DNA from: Chryseobacterium sp. | Lineage (GTDB): Bacteria; Bacteroidota; Bacteroidia; Flavobacteriales; Weeksellaceae | Direction: 5' to 3' | NCBI GenBank assembly: GCA_030146295.1 | Contig: JASLCD010000114.1 | Span: forward strand, 1-8,129 | Length of the DNA stretch: 8,129 nt | Shown here: positions 1 to 5,180 of the stretch, piece after piece | Layout of the letters: every line of letters starts with the position of its first letter | Numbering within the stretch: position 1 is the stretch's first letter | Program-made: the position numbers and the translations under genes | The notes under the pieces: generated by a model | What the model was told of the DNA's origin: nothing | Database searches by the model: none | Seen by the model: the letters and a program-made list of their open reading frames with translations, nothing else

Positions 1-158
1 CTACTAAAGATGCTGCTGCTGCTACAACTGCTGCTGGTGCTGAAGTTGCTAAAGATGCTGCTAAAGGAGCTGCTGACGCTGCTAAAGGTGCTGCTGATGC
101 TGCTAAAGGAGCTGCTAAAGGAGCTGCTGATGCTGCTAAAGATGCTGCTAAGAAATAA
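1..158 (+). CDS. C-terminal end of an Ala/Lys/Asp/Gly-rich low-complexity protein (5' truncated)
   Basis: Reading from base 3, the last 51 codons of a gene are visible, ending in TAA at 156-158; the start lies outside the window. The product is almost only Ala, Lys, Asp and Gly, built from seven-residue units of the form KGAADAA with shorter KGAA and KDAA variants, ending in two lysines. Such sequence should form a soluble amphipathic helix with charged residues on one face, resembling LEA-like or histone-H1-like low-complexity tails. Ala is nearly always GCT and Lys AAA, so the DNA is itself a 21-nt-period repeat (about 48-155). Frame choice rests on this pattern, on the terminator just after the stop, and on the alternative frame being a poly-Leu artefact. 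Short Bacteroidota lipoproteins sometimes have such tails, but the N-terminus is missing, so no function is assigned. Confidence 0.7.
   Translation, partial: TKDAAAATTAAGAEVAKDAAKGAADAAKGAADAAKGAAKGAADAAKDAAKK
48..155 (+). repeat. 21-nt-period imperfect tandem repeat inside the Ala-rich gene
   Basis: The unit is roughly GCTGCTAAAGGAGCTGCTGAY, encoding AAKGAAD. Two full units are followed by a shortened 12-nt unit (AAKG at about 111-122), another full unit and a diverged end. Phase is preserved, so changes in copy number would keep the reading frame open. Silent differences (gac/gat, gga/ggt) show the copies have diverged slightly. Confidence 0.7.
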
Positions 159-177
159 TTCTAGCATACGCTTAACA

Positions 178-216
178 ATAAAAGAACCGTTTCACCCAGT
201 GAAACGGTTTTTTTAT
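178..216. terminator. Strong Rho-independent terminator, probably bidirectional
   Basis: A perfect 11-bp stem, AACCGTTTCAC (185-195) against GTGAAACGGTT (199-209), closes a CCA loop. It extends outward to about 178/216 through A-T pairs and one G-T wobble. On the plus strand the right arm runs into a seven-T tract (208-214), ending the Ala-rich gene 27 nt after its stop. Read on the minus strand the stem is followed by CTTTTATTG, so it could also stop transcription from the convergent methyltransferase gene. Confidence 0.9.
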
Positions 217-224
217 GCTTTGTA

Positions 225-248
225 ATTGCGAGCCGAAGGCGAAGCAAT
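225..248. repeat. Short palindromic intergenic repeat (attgc...gcaat)
   Basis: ATTGC (225-229) and GCAAT (244-248) are inverted and enclose a GCC-GAA-GGC mini-hairpin centred at about 236, giving an imperfect 24-nt palindrome between two convergent genes. Its form (attgcgag...gaagcaatct) resembles dispersed REP-like elements I recall from intergenic DNA of many bacteria, including flavobacteria. Only one copy lies in this window, so dispersal cannot be confirmed here. Confidence 0.45.
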
Positions 249-264
249 CTCATTGAAAAATAAA

Positions 265-285
265 GATCAGCCTTATTGATCAATA
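265..285 (-). terminator. Weak candidate terminator for the minus-strand methyltransferase
   Basis: On the minus strand just after the methyltransferase stop there is a 12-nt perfect palindrome TATTGATCAATA (274-285). An overlapping 5-bp stem, GATCA/TGATC (277-281 with 265-269), is followed by TTTATTTTT. Both stems are short and AT-rich. The much stronger hairpin at 178-216 may be the effective stop. Confidence 0.3.
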
Positions 286-290
286 GCCTT

Positions 291-1058
291 TTATCCTTTC
301 TTTTGTTTTAAAGATTCATAGCAGGTAATTGCCACAGCATTGCTCAGATTTAAAGAATCAATACTTCCGGCCATCGGAATCAGTGTGTTTTTTCCTTTTC
401 CAATCCAGAAATCACTCAATCCCGAATGTTCTGTACCAAATAATACTGCTGAACGCTGTCTGAAATCCCTCTTATAAAGATCTTCAGCACTTTCGTCCAT
501 AAGCGTAGTGTAGATATTGAAATTGTTTTTTTGCAAAAATTCCAATGTTTCTTCATTTTCAGCCTGGTATACTTCCATTCCAAAAAGACAGCCTACGCTG
601 GATCTGATCACGTTAGGATTGTAGAAATCAGTTTTGCCGTCAGCAACAATCAGTGCATCTACACCAAATGCTTCACAACTTCTTAAAATAGCTCCAAGAT
701 TTCCAGGTTTTTCTACTCCTTCAACAATAATTACTGTTGAATTTTCTTTAGGAATAAATGATGAAAGAGGGGTTTCTTTTGCATGGTAGATTCCGATAAT
801 CCCTTCGGAACTTCCTCTGTAAGCGATTTTTTCATATACTTTTTCACTCACATGATGAATTTTCCCTTCCGGAAGAGTTCCTTTAAAGATATTTTCACAG
901 ATAAAGAACTCCAGCGGTTCGAAATCATACTGCATGGCTCTTTCATTTTCCTGCTGGCCCTCTACTACAAAAACTTTTGATTTTTTACGAAATCTGTTGT
1001 CAGTAAGGAGCTTAGTGACATTTTTTATTTTTTCGTTTTGAAAACTTTCTATCAACAT
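291..1058 (-). CDS. SpoU/TrmH-family RNA 2'-O-methyltransferase
   Basis: This 255-residue protein belongs to the SPOUT (SpoU/TrmH) RNA methylases, which transfer a methyl group from S-adenosylmethionine to a ribose 2'-OH in rRNA or tRNA in the cytoplasm. The three family motifs are present in order: motif 1 at about 113-131 (EGVEKPGNLGAILRS, with N120 and the conserved R126), motif 2 at 207-214 (FGTEHSGL) and motif 3 at 229-241 (MAGSIDSLNLSNA). Motifs 2 and 3 form the knotted cofactor site. The N-terminal 90 residues, including FVVEGQQENERA at 30-41, look like the substrate-binding domain of RlmB/TrmH-like enzymes. The ATG start has no Shine-Dalgarno but follows TAATTTTG closely. The gene lies 23 nt after the CPBP protease gene in the same direction and is likely co-transcribed. 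The target nucleotide cannot be read from sequence, so no symbol is given. Confidence 0.93.
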   Translation of the reverse strand: MLIESFQNEKIKNVTKLLTDNRFRKKSKVFVVEGQQENERAMQYDFEPLEFFICENIFKGTLPEGKIHHVSEKVYEKIAYRGSSEGIIGIYHAKETPLSSFIPKENSTVIIVEGVEKPGNLGAILRSCEAFGVDALIVADGKTDFYNPNVIRSSVGCLFGMEVYQAENEETLEFLQKNNFNIYTTLMDESAEDLYKRDFRQRSAVLFGTEHSGLSDFWIGKGKNTLIPMAGSIDSLNLSNAVAITCYESLKQKKG

Positions 1059-1062
1059 TCCG

Positions 1063-1080
1063 CAAAATTATGCAAAATTT
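1063..1080 (-). promoter_or_regulatory. TAnnTTTG-type -7 box just upstream of the methyltransferase
   Basis: On the minus strand two tandem near-copies, ATAAATTTTGC and ATAATTTTGC, fill the gap before the ATG. The second contains an exact TAnnTTTG (TAATTTTG, plus coordinates 1063-1070), the Bacteroidota -7 consensus. No TTG is found 17-19 nt upstream, so the -33 element is missing. If used, transcription would start at or very near the ATG. Confidence 0.35.
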
Positions 1081-1081
1081 A

Positions 1082-1870
1082 TCATTGAACTTCTCTGCTT
1101 TTGATAAAAAGACTTTTCCAGGTGATCTCAAACGGAATTTTATTTTTCCTTTTATAATAAATAAGAATCCCAACCGTGACAGCAATGGACGAAAACTTGT
1201 AAAGATTTCCATAGAGATTGCCGGAAACATTTTCTGATACGGTAAAGATTTCCCAATACAGATTCATTAAAAAATGAAGGAATATTGCTGTCCACAGATT
1301 GTATCCGGATTCAAAATAAGACCAGGCAAAGAATAAAGACCCCAAAAAGGTAATCGCAAGGATCTCTGTAAGCTCTGCTACATTCTGACTTTGGTATAAA
1401 TGCACCTGTGCAAACAGTAAAGATCCCAATAATGCCGCTGATAAAAAGCCAAGTCTGGTAAATCGGTAAAGAATTCCAATAAGAAAGGCCCTGAAGATGA
1501 TCTCTTCAAAAAACGCTGATGAAGCGGTGTTGATAAACAGGGATTCAAAATCTATTTTTTGAGCCATTTTAAAATGAATCAGGTATCCGGTAAGCATAGG
1601 GAGCGTTCCGATGAAAGCTACTGCCAATCCCTTGATCAAAGGCTTGTCTAAAGAAAGAAGATCTGAAATTTTTCTTTTAGGTAATATGATTTTTAAAGTG
1701 AGGATCAGTGGAATTAAAGTCACCAGATAGGCGGTCAGGTGGGCAGCTGCTTTGCTGTGAAAAATTCCTTTTGCGAAGTTCTGAATATTCTTAAAGAAGA
1801 AAAAATCAAAGAAATAGTAGGCTGTAAAACCCAGGATAAAGGTTAAAAGGAAACGGATGTTTTTACTCAT
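1082..1870 (-). CDS. CPBP-family (CAAX/Abi-type) intramembrane glutamic protease
   Basis: This 262-residue, very hydrophobic protein has about seven or eight predicted membrane segments (roughly 6-26, 43-62, 79-98, 115-135, 143-158, 167-186, 192-208, 226-239). The catalytic signature of CPBP proteases (Rce1/Abi-like) is complete: EExxxR at 122-127 (E122, E123, R127), FxxxH at 153-157 (H157) and HxxxN at 199-203 (H199, N203). Bacterial members cleave membrane peptides or proteins within the bilayer; substrates are rarely known. Some act in bacteriocin immunity or peptide maturation, others on anti-sigma factors. The gene begins 90 nt after the LytTR regulator and precedes the RNA methylase, all on the minus strand. 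That placement suggests, but does not show, a link with the membrane LytTR protein. The start is ATG at 1868-1870, giving a short basic N-terminus before the first helix. Confidence 0.9.
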   Translation of the reverse strand: MSKNIRFLLTFILGFTAYYFFDFFFFKNIQNFAKGIFHSKAAAHLTAYLVTLIPLILTLKIILPKRKISDLLSLDKPLIKGLAVAFIGTLPMLTGYLIHFKMAQKIDFESLFINTASSAFFEEIIFRAFLIGILYRFTRLGFLSAALLGSLLFAQVHLYQSQNVAELTEILAITFLGSLFFAWSYFESGYNLWTAIFLHFLMNLYWEIFTVSENVSGNLYGNLYKFSSIAVTVGILIYYKRKNKIPFEITWKSLFIKSREVQ

Positions 1871-1897
1871 GTCAGTTAATTTTGAGCAAAAATGTAG

Positions 1898-1918
1898 TTT
1901 TAAATCAATGGTTTAAAA
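1898..1918. repeat. AT-rich inverted repeat upstream of the CPBP gene
   Basis: TTTTAAA (1898-1904) and TTTAAAA (1912-1918) are perfect inverted 7-mers separated by TCAATGG. The element lies 28-48 nt upstream of the CPBP start, where promoter or operator elements would be expected. No good TTG/TAnnTTTG pair could be assigned for this gene; TACATTTTTG just downstream on the minus strand is the nearest match. The stem is entirely A-T, so it could be chance in AT-rich DNA. Confidence 0.3.
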
Positions 1919-1923
1919 TTAAT

Positions 1924-1955
1924 GTGATGAATAACAAAGAATAGTGACGAATGAC
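1924..1955. repeat. Imperfect direct repeat, 12-mer with 20-nt period
   Basis: GTGATGAATAAC (1924-1935) and GTGACGAATGAC (1944-1955) match at 10 of 12 positions and start 20 nt apart, about two helical turns. They fall between the LytTR gene and the CPBP start, 54-85 nt upstream of the latter. This geometry is what dimeric regulators of the LytTR or OmpR type use, so it is a candidate binding site, though simple-sequence drift is also possible. Confidence 0.4.
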
Positions 1956-1960
1956 AAAAC

Positions 1961-2800
1961 TTATGTATTCTGCTTTTGTAATTGGGGGATAATTTTCGAA
2001 ATAAAAGTTCTTGAAACAGGGATTTCAAAATCGATTTCCGGGAGAATCAATTTATATCCCTGAGCATTTCCTTTGAGGTCTTTTACCTTGGCAAGATTGA
2101 CAATATAAGAACGGTGGCATTTTTTAATAGAGTCCGTTTCGATTTGCTGCAAAGCATTGGATAAACTGATTCTGACCAGTGATTTTTTAACCGTTTTATT
2201 CTCTGAAAAATAAAATGTACAATAGTTTTCCATTGACTGTACACAAAGGAAATTGCTTTCACCGATAATCAATTCTGTAGTCTGTGTCGAGATCTTTAAT
2301 CGATTGTCACATACTTCAGGAGCTGAAACAGGAAGATGCTGAGAAATATCCCGGGCTGTATTTTCATGGGTATTCTTTAAATAAATATATCTGGATAAAA
2401 TATATATGATAGATATGGGGATGCCGACTGCCAGAGAATAAAGGAACATATAAAAATAATTACCCAGATCAAGCTGTACATGGCTCAAAAATAATGAGTT
2501 GTAAAAGTAGGAAATAACTGACCCCAAAAACAGGATAAAAATTATTTTTAAAAGTTCTGCCCCAATATTCCAGTGGCTAAAACGGGAAGTAATAAAATGA
2601 GCTCCGAAAAATGCAGCTCCGAAAATAATACAATAAGGAAAAAGTAATAAAAACTTGTATGGGTGTTGGAAGTTTTCGGTGCCAAAAGGCTGAAAAATAA
2701 TCAGAAACAAATACACAGAAACTCCTGCCCCCATAGAAGAGACGAAAATTTCTTTGAAAGATTCGGATTTGGGATAAGGATATGATGCAAATGAAAACAT
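1961..2800 (-). CDS. Membrane-anchored LytTR-domain transcriptional regulator (four helices, no receiver domain)
   Basis: This 279-residue protein has an N-terminal membrane part with four predicted helices (about 20-38, 48-70, 83-101, 116-138), a linker of about 30 residues, and a C-terminal LytTR DNA-binding domain (about 168-275). LytTR hallmarks are FLCVQSMENYCTFYF (184-198), the LVRISLSNALQQI helix (208-220), KCHRSYIVNLAKV (227-239) and IPVSRTF (260-266). The QPFG at 37-40 recurs in Bacteroidota membrane LytTR proteins and kinases. There is no REC domain, so control is probably through the membrane part, by a ligand, a partner protein or proteolytic release, rather than phosphorylation. 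It lies 12 nt downstream of rmuC, most likely in the same transcript, and upstream of a CPBP protease. Start is ATG at 2798-2800. Target genes are unknown. Confidence 0.9.
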   Translation of the reverse strand: MFSFASYPYPKSESFKEIFVSSMGAGVSVYLFLIIFQPFGTENFQHPYKFLLLFPYCIIFGAAFFGAHFITSRFSHWNIGAELLKIIFILFLGSVISYFYNSLFLSHVQLDLGNYFYMFLYSLAVGIPISIIYILSRYIYLKNTHENTARDISQHLPVSAPEVCDNRLKISTQTTELIIGESNFLCVQSMENYCTFYFSENKTVKKSLVRISLSNALQQIETDSIKKCHRSYIVNLAKVKDLKGNAQGYKLILPEIDFEIPVSRTFISKIIPQLQKQNT

Positions 2801-2812
2801 ACAAACCGGGAT

Positions 2813-4318
2813 TTAGCTTTCTGATGGTTCAGTGAAGCTGCTGTTGTCAATAAGACTTTGTGGAAGATCTTTTTTATTTTTGATTCCCAGTGATTTCAGT
2901 TTTTGTGTTTGGATCACAAGGTTATCGTTTCCGGTGTGAAGCTGCTTATAAGCATCATTGAATACATTTTTTGCCTGATCAAGATTTCTTCCTACTTTTT
3001 CGAGGTTATCCACAAAACCTACAAATTTGTCATAGAGTCTTGCGCCGCGTTCCGCAATTTCGATAGAATTCCTGTTTTGATATTCACGTTTCCAGAGATC
3101 GGCAATCAGTTTAAGAGAAGTGATCAGATTACTTGGATTGAGCAGCAGGATTCTTCTTTCGTAAGCATAGTTCCAAAGATTCTGGTCAGCCTGCATGGCT
3201 GCAATATAAGCGGGCTCACTAGGAATAAACATCATCACGAAATCCAGAGACTTTCCGTAGTCATCATAAGCTTTCTGACTTAATTGAGTAATGTGATTTT
3301 TGATAGAACCAAGGTGTTGGTTTACTTTGATAGCATATACATCAGCATCAGTTTCGTCTACAAGTTCTGTAAAAGCGGTAAGCGATACTTTAGAATCAAT
3401 GATGACATTTCTCTCATCAGGATATTTGACAACGGCATCCGGGCGCATTTTTTTACCGGAAAATTCTGAGAATAAAGCTTTATTATCTTCATCCCGTAAT
3501 TCATGTTCCAGAAAGTACTCCCGTCCTTTTACCAATCCCGATTTTTCAAGTATGCTTTCCAGAATCATTTCTCCCCAGTTCCCCTGGGTTTTACTTTCTC
3601 CTTTCAGAGCGCGGGTCAGTTTTTTAGCATCATCCGAAATCTGTTGGTTCAGTTCTGCCAGTTCTTTTACTTTTTCAGCAAGAGAGAAACGTTCTTTATT
3701 TTCCTTCTCATAAGCTTCATTCACCTTGTTTTTTAAATCAGCTATTTTTTCCTGGAAAGGTTCAAGGATGTTTTTTAAGTTATTTTGATTTAGTGCTGTA
3801 AACTTTTCCGTTTTTTCTTCTAGAATTTTATTCGCAAGGTTTTCAAACTGAAGTTTACTATCCTCCTGGATCTTAATAATTTCCTCTTTCTGAGTATCAA
3901 GGGATTTCTGCAGGCCTTCATTTTTAGCCGAAAGTTCAGAGTTTTTAGCAAAAATAGCCTGTTTTTCCAGAATATGAGTTTCTATCTGGGAAGTTTGTCT
4001 CTGATTCATTTGTTTTAATTCCTGAAACTGACTGTTGAGAGAAGTATATTCAGCAGAAATTTTGGAGAATTCATTTTTCAGATCATCAAGGAGGTCCTGT
4101 TGCAGAATATTGGATTCTTTCTCTTTGCTGATGTTTTGATTAAGCTCCTGGATCTTCAGGTTTGAATTTTCCAGATCAGATTGATTTTTAATGGATAGGG
4201 TATTCAGTTCATCATAAGAACTTCTTGAAACCATTGACGATTTCAAGGCAAAATATAGTATCACCGCTCCCAGTACACCTCCGGCAACAAAGCCAATAAT
4301 TAAGTAGATCATCTCCAT
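2813..4318 (-). CDS. rmuC: DNA recombination protein RmuC
   Basis: This 501-residue protein has the full RmuC plan. An N-terminal membrane anchor (about 4-26) is followed by a long coiled coil (about 32-235, rich in Leu, Gln, Lys and Glu) and the conserved RmuC (DUF195) domain at about 240-465. Family motifs are NWGEMILESILEKSGL (247-262), RPDAVVKYPDERNVIIDSKVSL (292-313) and FVMMFIPSEPAYIAA (360-374). RPDAVV...IIDSK resembles a PD-(D/E)xK nuclease core, with D294, D308 and K310 as likely catalytic residues. In E. coli, rmuC limits inversions at short inverted repeats and is thought to act as a nuclease on DNA structures. Start is ATG at 4316-4318; a second in-frame ATG two codons later is possible. 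TAATTTTG lies 4 nt before the first ATG. LytTR follows after 12 nt. Confidence 0.95.
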   Translation of the reverse strand: MEMIYLIIGFVAGGVLGAVILYFALKSSMVSRSSYDELNTLSIKNQSDLENSNLKIQELNQNISKEKESNILQQDLLDDLKNEFSKISAEYTSLNSQFQELKQMNQRQTSQIETHILEKQAIFAKNSELSAKNEGLQKSLDTQKEEIIKIQEDSKLQFENLANKILEEKTEKFTALNQNNLKNILEPFQEKIADLKNKVNEAYEKENKERFSLAEKVKELAELNQQISDDAKKLTRALKGESKTQGNWGEMILESILEKSGLVKGREYFLEHELRDEDNKALFSEFSGKKMRPDAVVKYPDERNVIIDSKVSLTAFTELVDETDADVYAIKVNQHLGSIKNHITQLSQKAYDDYGKSLDFVMMFIPSEPAYIAAMQADQNLWNYAYERRILLLNPSNLITSLKLIADLWKREYQNRNSIEIAERGARLYDKFVGFVDNLEKVGRNLDQAKNVFNDAYKQLHTGNDNLVIQTQKLKSLGIKNKKDLPQSLIDNSSFTEPSES

Positions 4319-4322
4319 CTTT

Positions 4323-4330
4323 CAAAATTA
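4323..4330 (-). promoter_or_regulatory. Exact TAnnTTTG -7 box directly before rmuC
   Basis: On the minus strand CATAATTTTG ends 4 nt before the rmuC ATG. The same ten bases at the same distance precede the methyltransferase start. A standard -33 TTG is absent; the nearest lies 26 nt upstream. Use of this box would give a leaderless or nearly leaderless transcript. Confidence 0.4.
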
Positions 4331-4474
4331 TGAAAAAAGGTCGGAAGCTGTATGGGCAATAAGAGTTGTTTGTTCTACTATTTTTAAAAGAGAAATAAAA
4401 CGTCTGATTACAGTTTTGATGGATGTGCAATGTTTCTCTCTTCTTTCTTCCAGCTTTCTTTCTGAACAAGAATA

Positions 4475-4488
4475 CCTATATTTATAGG
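4475..4488. promoter_or_regulatory. Inverted repeat CCTATA-TT-TATAGG, candidate operator
   Basis: A perfect 6-bp inverted repeat with a 2-nt centre ends 15 nt before the response regulator ATG and overlaps its only -7-like sequence. A protein bound there would block or modulate transcription, so autoregulation is plausible. The stem is mostly A-T, and OmpR-family proteins usually prefer direct repeats, so this is tentative. Confidence 0.35.
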
Positions 4489-4503
4489 AAATTTCAGAGA
4501 CTT

Positions 4504-5178
4504 ATGAATATTTTGTTGGTAGAAGATGATCAAAGAATCAGTAATTTCCTGATAAAAGGCCTTTCCGAGGCTGGATACAGTCTGACCCTTGCAGATTCCG
4601 GAGAAAAAGCACGCGAACTTCTTCATACCTATGATTTTGATCTTATTTTAATGGATATCATGCTTCCCGGATTAGATGGAATGCAGCTCACGCAGATCAT
4701 AAGATTTAAAGGGAACTATACTCCGATTCTTGTTTTAAGTGCTTTGAACAGCCCGGATGATAAAATCAAGATGCTGGATATGGGGGCGGATGATTATTTA
4801 TCCAAACCTTTTCATTTTGAAGAGCTTATTTCCAGGATTAAAGCTTTAACCAGAAGAAATAAACTCAGTTATCAGAAAGAAGATCAGTATTTGTCATGCG
4901 GAAATATTGTGATTGATACAGATCTTCATAAGGTAACGCAGAATGATAAAGAAATTGAGTTTTCTCCTACAGAGTACAAACTGTTTACTTTCCTTATGGA
5001 GAATAAAAATAAAGTACTGAGCAGAACCCAGATTTTACATAAGGTGTGGGGAATTGATTTTGATAATACCACCAATGTTGTGGATGTTTATATTTCCTAT
5101 GTCCGTAATAAGATTGACGAAACGGAACAAAAAATTATTCATACGGTAAAAGGAACCGGATATTTAATCAAAGACTGA
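4504..5178 (+). CDS. OmpR/PhoB-family response regulator (CusR/CzcR-like)
   Basis: This 224-residue protein joins a receiver domain (about 1-118) to a winged-helix Trans_Reg_C domain (about 128-223). Receiver residues are intact: acidic pair D8/D9, phospho-acceptor D51 in LILMDIMLPGLDG, S79 and K101 in the KPF motif. The DNA-binding half shows the family pattern FSPTEYKLFTFLMENKNKVLSRTQIL (153-178), then VVDVYISYVRNKID and the terminal wing HTVKGTGYLIKD. Phosphorylation by the adjacent kinase should promote DNA binding. I chose ATG 4504 because MNILLVEDD is the canonical receiver start; an upstream in-frame ATG at 4423 would add 27 unrelated residues. The stop is 2 nt before the kinase ATG. 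Position upstream of a CzcC/CusC-like channel gene suggests it controls RND efflux; the inducer is not shown. Confidence 0.95.
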   Translation: MNILLVEDDQRISNFLIKGLSEAGYSLTLADSGEKARELLHTYDFDLILMDIMLPGLDGMQLTQIIRFKGNYTPILVLSALNSPDDKIKMLDMGADDYLSKPFHFEELISRIKALTRRNKLSYQKEDQYLSCGNIVIDTDLHKVTQNDKEIEFSPTEYKLFTFLMENKNKVLSRTQILHKVWGIDFDNTTNVVDVYISYVRNKIDETEQKIIHTVKGTGYLIKD

Positions 5179-5180
5179 AA

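Larger units (their letters stand above)
4319..4503. promoter_or_regulatory. Divergent promoter region between rmuC and the response regulator gene
   Basis: This 185-nt AT-rich gap separates divergently transcribed genes and must hold both promoters. Toward rmuC, minus-strand TAATTTTG (plus 4323-4330) is an exact -7 consensus, but without TTG at the standard -33 distance. Toward the response regulator the nearest -7-like element is TATATTTA (4477-4484), which lacks the final G and overlaps an inverted repeat. A pyrimidine-rich run with repeated CTTTCTT (about 4441-4463) precedes it. No terminator or small gene is seen. Confidence 0.5.

Noticed and set aside
10..225. Plus-strand Leu-rich reading frame of 71 residues
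   Set aside because: It is the shifted frame of the GCT-rich Ala repeat (GCT read as CTG), runs across the terminator hairpin, and resembles no real protein.
2903..3283. 126-residue plus-strand frame within rmuC
   Set aside because: It is a shadow of the conserved RmuC domain on the opposite strand and lacks motifs or context.
3300..3713. 137-residue plus-strand frame antisense to rmuC
   Set aside because: It is Ser/Phe-rich, antisense to conserved RmuC coding sequence, and shows no start signal or recognisable motif.
4423..4503. Longer N-terminus for the response regulator from an upstream ATG
   Set aside because: The 27 extra residues do not belong to the receiver fold and would cover the likely promoter; MNILLVEDD at 4504 is the canonical start.
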